This document shows positions 33,230 through 40,822 of a stretch of DNA of 64,000 bases, in pieces (the first letter of the stretch is position 1; the number at the start of each line of letters is the position of its first letter). Position numbers and translations under genes: made by a program. The notes below the pieces were generated by a model. The model did not search any database and was not told the origin of the DNA. It worked only from the letters and a program-made list of their open reading frames with translations. Origin of the DNA: Bosea vestrisii. Its GTDB lineage: Bacteria; Pseudomonadota; Alphaproteobacteria; Rhizobiales; Beijerinckiaceae. The stretch spans positions 124,001-188,000 of the forward strand of contig NZ_CP126307.1 of assembly GCF_030144325.1 (NCBI RefSeq), in the 5' to 3' direction.

Positions 33230-34191
33230 CGCGCCTCACGCTCGAGCAGGCCGAGCAGAAGGTCGCAGACCTCTTCATCGAGGCCGGCGCCTCGCCCGCC
33301 AATGCCGCCTCGGTCGCGCTGGCTCTGGTCATGGCCGAGGCCGATGGGCTGAAGGGGCACGGGCTTTCCCGCGTGCCGACTTATCTGTCCATGCTTAGAT
33401 CCGGCAAGATCAACGGCCAGGCCGTGCCGATCGCACGCCAGCCCAAGCCGGGCGTGCTGGCGATCGACGCCGCGCATGGCTTCGCCTATCCGGCGATCGA
33501 CCTCGCGGTGATTGAGCTGCCCGAGATCGCCCGCAAGCAAGGCATCGCCGCCGCCCCGATCCGCCGCTCGAACCATTGCGGCGCCGCCGGCCTGCATGTC
33601 GAGCGTCTGGCCGAGCAGGGGCTGGTGGCACTGCTCTTCGCCAATACGCCCGGCGCGATGGCGCCCTGGGGCGGTGCCAAACCGGTCTTCGGCACCAATC
33701 CGATCGCCTTTGCCGCGCCGCTGCCGGGGCGCGAGCCGCTGGTGATCGACATGGCGCTGTCCAAGGTGGCACGAGGCCCGATCGTTGCGGCGAAGCAAAA
33801 GGGCGAGGCAATCCCCGAAGGCTGGGCACTCGACGCTGCCGGCAAGCCGACGACCGACCCGGCGGCGGCGATCGCCGGCACCATGGTGCCGCTCGGCGAC
33901 GCCAAGGGCGCGACGCTCGCCATGATGGTCGAGATCCTCGCCGCGGCGCTGGTCGGCACCCATTTCGCCTTCCAGGCTTCGTCCTTCCTCGATGACAAGG
34001 GCGGCCCGCCCGATACCGGCCAGTTCATCCTCGCCATCGACCCCGCGGGCATGGGCGGCAACTGGTTCGCCGAGCGGATGAGGATGCTGACGCATGCGAT
34101 CGAGGAGCAGCCAGGCACCCGGCTGCCCGGCATGCGGCGCTATGGGCTGCGGGCCAAGGCGCGGGCCGAGGGCATCGAGGTCGATCTCTAA
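33226..34191 (+). CDS. comC: Ldh family dehydrogenase, probable (R)-sulfolactate dehydrogenase (ComC)
   Basis: A 321-residue NAD(P)-dependent oxidoreductase of the malate/L-lactate dehydrogenase (YlbC/ComC) family, which has its own non-Rossmann fold. Seen: 'ALVMAEADGLKGHGLSRVPTYLSML', 'IRRSNHCGAAGLHVERLAEQG' (catalytic His), 'PWGGAKPVFGTNPIAFAAP' and 'PLGDAKGATLAMMVEILAAAL'. ComC reduces sulfopyruvate to (R)-sulfolactate, the form that SuyAB cleaves. The ATG overlaps the stop of the SlcC-like gene (33226-33229). A longer frame running in from upstream is only read-through of the same frame. Context supports the substrate. Confidence 0.84.
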   Translation: MTRLTLEQAEQKVADLFIEAGASPANAASVALALVMAEADGLKGHGLSRVPTYLSMLRSGKINGQAVPIARQPKPGVLAIDAAHGFAYPAIDLAVIELPEIARKQGIAAAPIRRSNHCGAAGLHVERLAEQGLVALLFANTPGAMAPWGGAKPVFGTNPIAFAAPLPGREPLVIDMALSKVARGPIVAAKQKGEAIPEGWALDAAGKPTTDPAAAIAGTMVPLGDAKGATLAMMVEILAAALVGTHFAFQASSFLDDKGGPPDTGQFILAIDPAGMGGNWFAERMRMLTHAIEEQPGTRLPGMRRYGLRAKARAEGIEVDL

Positions 34192-34213
34192 TCCCAAGGC
34201 GTCATGCAGCAAT

Positions 34214-34322
34214 GCGTCATGCTCGGGCTTGCCCCGAGCATCTCAGGCCGGAAGAGGCTCGGGCCAACACCTCCTCGTCATGAGATTCTCGGGTCTGCGC
34301 TCTGCTTCGCCCGAGAATGATG
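34214..34322. repeat. Intergenic REP/MITE-like element (family B), copy 1
   Basis: This element fills the gap between the comC-like gene and the adenine deaminase 3' end. It begins GCGTCATGCTCGGGCTTG, forms a hairpin CTCGGGCTTGCCCCGAG, has 'CATCTCAGGCCG', then a second hairpin ending CCCGAGAATGATG. The same block order occurs at 39951-40059 with about three-quarters identity by eye. Confidence 0.75.
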
Positions 34323-34329
34323 GCTCCGC

Positions 34330-36030
34330 TCAGACAAAATCGAATCGATCAACGTCGACAAGGCCTTTGTCGGTGATCTTCAGATGCGGAATCACCGGCA
34401 GGGTCAGGAAGGCGACCTGCAGGAAGGGCTCGGCCAGCACGACGCCGAGCGCCTTCGCCGCCGCACGCAAGCCTTCCAAACCGTGCCGTACCGTCTCGAA
34501 GGGCTGGTCGCTCATCAGCCCGGCGACGGGCAGTGCGAGCTCCGCCGTGACCTTGCCGCCATCGGCCACCGCGAAGCCACCACCGGTCTCGATCAGCCGG
34601 TTTGCCGCGGCCGCCATCGAGGCCTCGTCGACACCGACGACGCAGAGATTATGACTGTCATGGCCGACAGAGGAGGCGATCGCGCCATGCTTCATGCCGA
34701 AGCCGTGGACGAAGCCGCCAGCGATGCCGCCGTTGCGGCCATGGCGCTCGATCACCGTGGCCTTGACGGCGTCTTGGTCGAGATCGGGTAGGGCGAAGCC
34801 GTCTTTCGCCGGCAGGCGCATGGAAAGGCGCTCAGTGATGATGCGGCCGGGTACGACGCCGATCACCGGCGTTTCGCCCTCGCGGGCCTTCACCGCGAAA
34901 TCCTCCGGCGCGAGCCTGCGGCTGCGGACGCTGGCGAGGCCGACGGGCGGGATCGCCTTCCTGTCTGCGAATAGCTTGTCCTCGACCAGACGGCCGCCGG
35001 CGAACACTTGTTTGACGCGGCAGCCGGCGAGATCGTCGACCAGCACGATGTCGGCGCGCTTGCCGGGACCGATGAAGCCGCGATCGAACAGGCCGAAATT
35101 CCGCGCCGCCGACAGGCTCGCCGTGCGATAGGTCGCCAGCACATCCGCACCATGGGCGATCGCGGTGCGGACCATGTAGTCGAGATGGCCTTCCTCGGCG
35201 ATGTCGAGTGGGTTGCGGTCGTCAGTGCAGAAGGCGAGGAAGGGCGAGGCATCGCGGGTGATCAGCGGGATCAGCGCGTGCAGGTCCTTCGAGACCGAGC
35301 CTTCGCGGATCAGGATCGCCATGCCCTTCGCCAGCTTTTCTCGCGCTTCCTCTGCCGTCGTGGTCTCGTGATCGGTGCGGATGCCGGCGGCGAGATAGCC
35401 ATTGAGGTCGAGACCGCGGACCAGCGGCGCATGGCCATCGATATGCCGATGTGAAAATGCTTCGAGCTTGGCGAGGCAGCCGGAATCGCGATGCAGCACG
35501 CCAGGAAAGTTCATGAACTCGGCGAGGCCGATCACCTTGGGGTGGTCCATGAACGGGGTGAGGTCGGCAGCCTCGAGCGCCGCGCCCGCCGTCTCCAGAT
35601 GCGTCGCCGGCACGCAACTCGACAGCTGCACGCGCAGATCCATCCGCATCTCTTCGGCGCAGGCGAGGAAATAGCGGATGCCCTCGGCGCCGAGCACATT
35701 GGAGATCTCGTGCGGGTCGCAGATTGCAGTCGTGACCCCGTGCGGCAGCACGCAGCGCTCGAATTCGAGCGGCGTCACCAGCGAGGATTCGACGTGCAGA
35801 TGCGTGTCGATGAAGCCGGGCACGGCAATCAAGCCGGTGGCATCGAAGCTCGCCTTGCCCTCATAGCGGCCATGGGTGCCGACGATGGTGTCGCCGCAGA
35901 GCGCGATATCGGTTTCGACGAGGTCGCCCGAGACGAGGTCGAACAGATTCGCGCCGCGGATGACGCGATCGGCCGGCTCATCGCCGCGTCCTTGCGCGAT
36001 TCGGCGGGCGAGGGTGGCTGCATCGGTCAT
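34330..36030 (-). CDS. ade: Adenine deaminase
   Basis: A 566-residue amidohydrolase of the adenine deaminase (AdeC) family that turns adenine into hypoxanthine and ammonia, using Mn/Fe. It has the HxH metal site in 'PGFIDTHLHVESSLVTP', 'TTAICDPHEISNVLG', 'ALAEFMNFPGVL'-type 'GLAEFMNFPGVLHRD', 'IDGHAPLVRGLDLNGYLAAGI' and 'AFCTDDRNPLDI'. The C-terminal domain has 'SSVGHDSHNLCVVG'. Length is normal. It is divergent from the UPF0173 gene and probably takes part in purine salvage. Confidence 0.95.
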   Translation of the reverse strand: MTDAATLARRIAQGRGDEPADRVIRGANLFDLVSGDLVETDIALCGDTIVGTHGRYEGKASFDATGLIAVPGFIDTHLHVESSLVTPLEFERCVLPHGVTTAICDPHEISNVLGAEGIRYFLACAEEMRMDLRVQLSSCVPATHLETAGAALEAADLTPFMDHPKVIGLAEFMNFPGVLHRDSGCLAKLEAFSHRHIDGHAPLVRGLDLNGYLAAGIRTDHETTTAEEAREKLAKGMAILIREGSVSKDLHALIPLITRDASPFLAFCTDDRNPLDIAEEGHLDYMVRTAIAHGADVLATYRTASLSAARNFGLFDRGFIGPGKRADIVLVDDLAGCRVKQVFAGGRLVEDKLFADRKAIPPVGLASVRSRRLAPEDFAVKAREGETPVIGVVPGRIITERLSMRLPAKDGFALPDLDQDAVKATVIERHGRNGGIAGGFVHGFGMKHGAIASSVGHDSHNLCVVGVDEASMAAAANRLIETGGGFAVADGGKVTAELALPVAGLMSDQPFETVRHGLEGLRAAAKALGVVLAEPFLQVAFLTLPVIPHLKITDKGLVDVDRFDFV

Positions 36031-36119
36031 GGTCTGGGGCTCCGGGTTCAGGCCGGCTTGGCTACGCCATCTCGCCGGCCTAGACAGGCGCTGTCCAGTC
36101 GCCTTTCGCGGAGACCATC

Positions 36120-36818
36120 ATGCAGCTCACCTGGTTCGGCCATTCGGCGTTTCGGCTCGACCTGTCCGGCGCCTCGGTCCTGATCGACCCGTTCTTCTCC
36201 GGCAATCCGGCTTTCGAGGGCGATGTCGCCGCGGCAAGCAAGGGCGTCAGCCATATCGTCGTCACCCATGGCCATGGCGACCATGTCGGCGACACGCTCG
36301 CCATCGCGGCGGCGAACGATGCCACCGTGATCACCAATTACGACCTGTGCATGCATCTCGCCTCGAAGGGGCTGACGAAGTTCGAGCCGATGAACACCGG
36401 CGGCACCGTCGATCTCGGCGCCTTCTCGGTGACGCTCGTCCGGGCCGATCACTCAGCTGGCATGGGCGAGGCGGGCGTGGCCGTTCCGGTCGGCAACGCC
36501 AATGGCGCGATCATCAAGGCGCCCGGCGAGAAGACGCTCTGGCACATGGGCGACACCGACATCTTCGCCGACATGGCACTGCTCGCCGAACTCCACGGTG
36601 TCGAGATCTGCATCTGTCCGATCGGCGATCGCTTCACCATGGGAGCGAAGACCGCGGCGCTGGCGATGACCCGCTTCGTCAAGCCGAAGCTCGCGATTCC
36701 CTGCCACTACGGCTCCTTCCCGATCATCGCCCAGGACGCGGCGGTCTTCGTCGAGGGGCTGAAAGGCAGCGGGGTCGAGGCGCTGGTGCCGGAGAAGGGC
36801 AAGGCGGTCACGATCTGA
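36120..36818 (+). CDS. UPF0173 metal-dependent hydrolase (metallo-beta-lactamase fold)
   Basis: A 232-residue MBL-fold protein starting with the UPF0173 hallmark 'MQLTWFGHSAFRLDLSG'. The metal motif HxHxDH appears as 'THGHGDHVGDT' (about 59-69); further ligands lie in 'RADHSAGMG' and 'KPKLAIPCHYGSFP'. The substrate of this family is unknown. The gene is divergent from adenine deaminase and is followed by a hairpin repeat. Confidence 0.92.
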   Translation: MQLTWFGHSAFRLDLSGASVLIDPFFSGNPAFEGDVAAASKGVSHIVVTHGHGDHVGDTLAIAAANDATVITNYDLCMHLASKGLTKFEPMNTGGTVDLGAFSVTLVRADHSAGMGEAGVAVPVGNANGAIIKAPGEKTLWHMGDTDIFADMALLAELHGVEICICPIGDRFTMGAKTAALAMTRFVKPKLAIPCHYGSFPIIAQDAAVFVEGLKGSGVEALVPEKGKAVTI

Positions 36819-36850
36819 AGGTCACGAAGGCCAGACAGCAGGGCGTGGGG

Positions 36851-36990
36851 AACCCTCTCCTGTAAGGAGAGGGCAGGGTGAGGTGTAGGCGGTTCGACCA
36901 GTGCCGCGAGCGCTGACCGCGCGGTCGGGTTCCGGCCGACGTTTCCAGTCCGACACCTCACCCCTACCCCTCTCCTTACAGGAGAGGGGA
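36851..36990. repeat. 140-bp inverted repeat (CCCTCTCC type)
   Basis: The left arm, AACCCTCTCCTGTAAGGAGA followed by GGGCAGGGTGAGGTGT (36851-36886), and the right arm (36952-36990) are near-perfect reverse complements and enclose about 65 bases. Each arm also holds its own smaller hairpin (CTCTCC TGTAA GGAGAG). It fills the gap between the UPF0173 gene and gatC. Confidence 0.75.
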
Positions 36991-37092
36991 TCCCGAGCTT
37001 GGCTTGAGGCGTTGCGGGCTGGCCGCGCGCGCCGTATAGCCCGTGACCACACATCACGTTCGCCAGTGCCGCGAAGTTGCAGGAGCCCGCCC

Positions 37093-37380
37093 ATGTCGGT
37101 CGACGCCGCCACCGTCAAACGCGTCGCGCATCTCTCGCGCATCGCCGTCGATGATGCGGATGTGCCGAAGCTGCAAGGCGAGCTCAACGCCATCCTCGGC
37201 TTCGTCGAGCAGCTCAACGAGGTCGATGTCACAGGCGTCGAGCCGATGACCTCGGTGACGCCGATGGTGATGAAGAAGCGTCAGGACGTGGTCACTGACG
37301 GCGAGATCGCCGATGAGATCGTCGCCAACGCCCCGGCCTCCGAGGACGACTATTTCATGGTGCCGAAGGTGATCGAGTGA
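37093..37380 (+). CDS. gatC: Asp-tRNA(Asn)/Glu-tRNA(Gln) amidotransferase subunit C (GatC)
   Basis: A 95-residue protein with GatC features: 'VDAATVKRVAHLSRIAVDDAD', 'LQGELNAILGFVEQLNEVDVTGVEP' and the end 'DDYFMVPKVIE'. GatC holds GatA and GatB together in the amidotransferase that corrects misacylated Glu-tRNA(Gln) and Asp-tRNA(Asn). The ATG at 37093 has CAGGAG upstream. gatA follows 61 bases later; gatB is not in the window. Confidence 0.95.
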   Translation: MSVDAATVKRVAHLSRIAVDDADVPKLQGELNAILGFVEQLNEVDVTGVEPMTSVTPMVMKKRQDVVTDGEIADEIVANAPASEDDYFMVPKVIE

Positions 37381-37441
37381 GCGCCTGACGCGCTCCGTTC
37401 ATCGTCATCATCCGACCGCATACGTTTTACGGATATTCGCC

Positions 37442-38956
37442 GTGACCGATCTCACCCGCCTGACCCTGACCGACGCCCGCGACGGGCTGAAGGCCAAGCA
37501 ATTCTCCGCCACTGAGCTCGCCAAGGCCCATATCGCCGCCGTCGAGCAGGCGCGCGCGCTCAATGCCTATGTGCTGGAGACGCCCGAGCATGCGCTGAAG
37601 CAGGCCGCCGCCTCGGACGAGAAGCTCGCCAAGGGCGAGGCCGGCCCGCTGGAGGGCCTGCCCCTCGGCATCAAGGACCTGTTCGCGACCAAGGGCGTGC
37701 GCACCACCGCCTGCTCGCGCATCCTCGGCAACTTCGTGCCGGCCTATGAGTCGACGGTCTCATCGCAGCTCTGGCGCGACGGCGCCGTCATGCTCGGCAA
37801 GCTCAACAATGACGAGTTCGCCATGGGCTCGTCGAACGAGAGCTCGGCCTTCGGGCCGGTGGTCAATCCCTGGCGGCGCAAGGGCTCGAATGTCGGGGCC
37901 GGCGCTGCCGGCGCGATCGAGGGCAATCATCTGGTGCCCGGCGGCTCGTCCGGCGGCTCTGCCGCAGCCGTCGCCGCGCATCTTTGCCTCGCCGCGACCG
38001 CGACCGACACCGGCGGCTCGATCCGCCAGCCGGCCGCCTTCACCGGCACGGTCGGCATCAAGCCGACCTATGGCCGCTGCTCGCGCTGGGGCATCGTCGC
38101 TTTCGCCTCCTCGCTCGACCAGGCCGGGCCGATCGGCAAGACCGTACGCGACTGCGCCGTGATGCTGCGTTCCATGGCGGGGCATGATCCCAAGGACACC
38201 ACCTCGGTCGATCGCGCTGTACCTGATTACGAGGCCTCGGTCGGGCGCTCGATCAAGGGCATGAAGATCGGCATCCCCCGGGAATATCGCCTGGAGGGCC
38301 TCAACGCCGAGATCGACGCGCTCTGGCAGCAGGGCATCGACTGGCTGAAGGCGGCCGGTGCCGAGATCGTCGAGATCTCGCTACCGCACGCCAAATACGC
38401 GCTGCCGGCCTATTACATCGTCGCTCCGGCGGAGGCTTCGTCCAACCTCGCCCGCTATGACGGCGTCCGCTATGGCCTGCGCGAGCAGGGCCGCGACATC
38501 GTCGAGATGTACGAGAAGACTCGCGCCGCCGGCTTCGGTGCCGAGGTCAGGCGCCGCATCATGATCGGCACCTATGTGCTGTCCTCGGGCTATTACGACG
38601 CCTATTACCTGCGCGCCCAGAAGGTGCGAACGCTGATCAAGCGCGATTTTGAAGCTGTCTACGACCAGGGCATCGACGCGGTGCTGACGCCGGCGACACC
38701 GTCCTCCGCCTTCGGTATTGGCGAGAAGGGTTCGTCCGACCCGGTCGAGATGTATCTCAACGACGTCTTCACGGTGACGGTGAACATGGCCGGGCTGCCC
38801 GGCATCGCCGTGCCGGCGGGCCTCGACAGCCAGGGCCTGCCGCTTGGCCTGCAGCTGATCGGCCGGCCTTTCGACGAGGAGACGCTGTTCTCGCTCGGTC
38901 AGGTGATCGAGGAGGCTGCCGGCCACTTCCCGGTCAGCGAGCGTTGGTGGGCCTGA
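37442..38956 (+). CDS. gatA: Asp-tRNA(Asn)/Glu-tRNA(Gln) amidotransferase subunit A (GatA)
   Basis: A 504-residue amidase-signature enzyme that releases ammonia from glutamine for GatB. The Ser-cisSer-Lys triad is visible: Lys in 'LGIKDLFATKG' (about 78), Ser in 'TDTGGSIRQPA' and the nucleophile region 'VPGGSSGGSAAAVAA'. A short extra segment, 'NPWRRKGSNVGAGAAGAIEG', precedes the glycine-rich loop and makes the protein slightly longer than usual. The start is GTG at 37442; no ATG fits better. Confidence 0.96.
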   Translation: MTDLTRLTLTDARDGLKAKQFSATELAKAHIAAVEQARALNAYVLETPEHALKQAAASDEKLAKGEAGPLEGLPLGIKDLFATKGVRTTACSRILGNFVPAYESTVSSQLWRDGAVMLGKLNNDEFAMGSSNESSAFGPVVNPWRRKGSNVGAGAAGAIEGNHLVPGGSSGGSAAAVAAHLCLAATATDTGGSIRQPAAFTGTVGIKPTYGRCSRWGIVAFASSLDQAGPIGKTVRDCAVMLRSMAGHDPKDTTSVDRAVPDYEASVGRSIKGMKIGIPREYRLEGLNAEIDALWQQGIDWLKAAGAEIVEISLPHAKYALPAYYIVAPAEASSNLARYDGVRYGLREQGRDIVEMYEKTRAAGFGAEVRRRIMIGTYVLSSGYYDAYYLRAQKVRTLIKRDFEAVYDQGIDAVLTPATPSSAFGIGEKGSSDPVEMYLNDVFTVTVNMAGLPGIAVPAGLDSQGLPLGLQLIGRPFDEETLFSLGQVIEEAAGHFPVSERWWA

Positions 38957-39054
38957 GCCCGCCGCCGCTTGATCGGTCGCATTCCGAATCCTGACTTCTC
39001 TCGCGCGATTACGGGTGGCAGTCTTCGGGCCTGATCAGGCTGCCGGAGACCGCC

Positions 39055-39945
39055 ATGCCGTCCTATCCGTTCGAGACCGTCGACGTCTTCACCAACCGCC
39101 GCTTCGGCGGCAACCAGCTCGCCGTCTTCACCGATGCGCGCGGCCTCTCGGACGCCGAGATGCAGGCGCTGGCGGCGGAGATGAACTATAGCGAGACCAC
39201 CTTCGTGCTGCCGCCGAGCGATCCGGCCAACACGGCGCGCGTCCGCATCTTCCATCGCACGGCCGAGATGCCCTTCGCCGGCCATCCCAATGTCGGCACC
39301 GCCTGCGTGCTCGCCGGCCATGGCCGCGACCGCGATGGCATCCTGCTGTTCGAGGAGATGGCCGGGTTGGTCGAGGTTCGCATTGCGCACGATGCCGCCG
39401 GGCTAGTGACGGGCGCGACCATCGCCGCGCCGCAGGCGCTCTCGCTAGGCATCCAGCTGCCTGCCGACGCCATAGCGGCCTGCGCCGGCCTTAGTAGCGC
39501 CGAGGATGTCCTCACCGGACGCCATCAGCCGCAGCAGGCCTCGGTCGGGGTCAAATTCGTCCTGGCCGAGGTCACGCCGGAGGCGCTGACACGCGCGCTG
39601 CCTGATATCGCGGCCTATCGCCGACTCGAACAGGCCAATCCGGCCCTTGAGAGACGCCTGTCGATCTTCTTCTACGCCTGGGATGGCGACAGCGTCCGCG
39701 CCCGCATGTTCGCGCCGCTCGCCGGCACCTGGGAGGATCCCGCAACCGGCAGTGCCAGCGCGACATTGGCGGCTCTGACTTTGTCGCTCTCCGATAAGGA
39801 CAGCGTCGCCTTCGACATCGCACAGGGCGTCGAGATGGGCCGGCCTAGCCTGCTGCATGTCGCGGCTCGGCGCATCGACGGCGAGATTCGCGCCACCGTC
39901 GGCGGCGGCTGCGTGCCGGTGCTGCGCGGCGAGGCGACGGTGTGA
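39055..39945 (+). CDS. PhzF family isomerase
   Basis: A 296-residue protein of the phenazine-biosynthesis PhzF fold (diaminopimelate epimerase-like, two similar halves). Motifs are 'FETVDVFTNRRFGGNQLAVF', the catalytic Glu region 'NYSETTFVLPP', 'EMPFAGHPNVGTACVLA' and 'EDPATGSASATLAAL'. No phenazine genes are near, so it is a general PhzF-like isomerase or epimerase of unknown substrate. It lies downstream of gatA with its own ribosome-binding site, and the gene ends in a dispersed repeat. Confidence 0.92.
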   Translation: MPSYPFETVDVFTNRRFGGNQLAVFTDARGLSDAEMQALAAEMNYSETTFVLPPSDPANTARVRIFHRTAEMPFAGHPNVGTACVLAGHGRDRDGILLFEEMAGLVEVRIAHDAAGLVTGATIAAPQALSLGIQLPADAIAACAGLSSAEDVLTGRHQPQQASVGVKFVLAEVTPEALTRALPDIAAYRRLEQANPALERRLSIFFYAWDGDSVRARMFAPLAGTWEDPATGSASATLAALTLSLSDKDSVAFDIAQGVEMGRPSLLHVAARRIDGEIRATVGGGCVPVLRGEATV

Positions 39946-39950
39946 GAGGG

Positions 39951-40059
39951 ACGTCATGCTCGGGCTTGACCCGAGCATCTCAGGCCGATGAGGCTCCAGT
40001 CAGCGCTTTCTCGTCTTGAGATTCCCGGATCTGCGCTTCGCTGCGCCCGGGAATGACGA
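39951..40059. repeat. Intergenic REP/MITE-like element (family B), copy 2
   Basis: It begins ACGTCATGCTCGGGCTTG, forms CTCGGGCTTGACCCGAG, continues 'CATCTCAGGCCG', and ends in a hairpin closing CCCGGGAATGACGAG. It is a direct-orientation relative of 34214-34322 and lies between the convergent phzF-like and YjbR genes. Confidence 0.75.
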
Positions 40060-40064
40060 GACCT

Positions 40065-40427
40065 TCAGCCGTCGAGCCCAATCTCCTTGCGGACCTTGCG
40101 CGTCAACCCCGCTGCAACCAGCCGGTAGCTCTCGCGCAGATAGTCGCGGAAGGCCTCGTCCGGCAGGCTCTCGCCAGAGAAGCGCTGGATCCATTTCATT
40201 CCGCGCGAGGCGAGATACGGCGCCGGCCGGCAGCCGGGCGCATCACGCAACATCTCATAGGCCATGGGCGAGCATTTGAACGAGACGAAGAGCGCGCCCT
40301 CGGCGTCGTCGCGGCCGAGCGCGAACACCTTGCCGCCGACCTTCCAGACATCGGCGCCGCCCCACTGCACGACATGGCTGGTCGCGGGCAGGGCGGCGCA
40401 GAAGGCGTTGTATTCGGCGAGGGTCAT
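40065..40427 (-). CDS. MmcQ/YjbR family DNA-binding-like protein
   Basis: A 120-residue protein with the YjbR fold signature: 'MTLAEYNAFCAALPATSHVVQWGGADVWKVGGKVFAL' at the N-terminus in parts, 'GALFVSFKCSPMAYEML', 'PYLASRGMKWIQRFSGESL' and a basic end 'GLTRKVRKEIG'. The family is small, cytosolic and of uncertain function. ATG 40427 is preceded by AGCAGGA. It is convergent with the phzF-like gene, with the repeat between them. Confidence 0.9.
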   Translation of the reverse strand: MTLAEYNAFCAALPATSHVVQWGGADVWKVGGKVFALGRDDAEGALFVSFKCSPMAYEMLRDAPGCRPAPYLASRGMKWIQRFSGESLPDEAFRDYLRESYRLVAAGLTRKVRKEIGLDG

Positions 40428-40524
40428 GCTGTCCTGCTGTCGCGAGTCGCTGTGTCGGAGCATCCCTTATCCCAAATGACGGCCGGTTGGTGTCCGGAGC
40501 CGACGGTTTGGCGCAGCTTTCGCC

Positions 40525-40701
40525 CTAGCGTTGCCAGAAGCGCTTGGCGATCTCTGTCTCGACCTGCTGTCTCGTCAGGCCGATATCGTTGAGCAGATGG
40601 GGATTTTCCCGCGCCATTTGCGTGAGCTTCCAGCGAGCGCGGATACGCTCGTGCCAGGTCGCAAGGATGCTTCGCAGGAGCGAGGCGGGAGTATCGTTCA
40701 T
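40525..40701 (-). CDS. DUF1127 small basic protein
   Basis: A 58-residue protein: 'LRSILATWHERIRARWKLTQMARENPHLLNDIGLTRQQVETEIAKRFW' in parts, matching DUF1127 ('L.DIGLTR..V..E..K.FW'). GGGAGG lies before its ATG (40699-40701). Related small Arg-rich proteins in alphaproteobacteria affect phosphate, carbon or RNA metabolism. It is divergent from the CadC-like regulator at 40823, which may control it. Confidence 0.85.
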   Translation of the reverse strand: MNDTPASLLRSILATWHERIRARWKLTQMARENPHLLNDIGLTRQQVETEIAKRFWQR

Positions 40702-40822
40702 GGCAACCTCCCTATGGCTCGAAGGGCTGGACCCTCGATCTGAAGGAGGTTGAGTTCTGCTGCATGCGGGCAGCACCGTCCTTAAGCGCGCCCAAAGAGT
40801 TCCAAAAACCTCCAAACCGGCT

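Noticed and set aside
31957..34191. A 744-codon plus-strand frame ending with the comC-like protein
   Set aside because: It is an alternate frame through the exporter and slcC-like genes that reads into comC. Only 33226-34191 matches the Ldh family.
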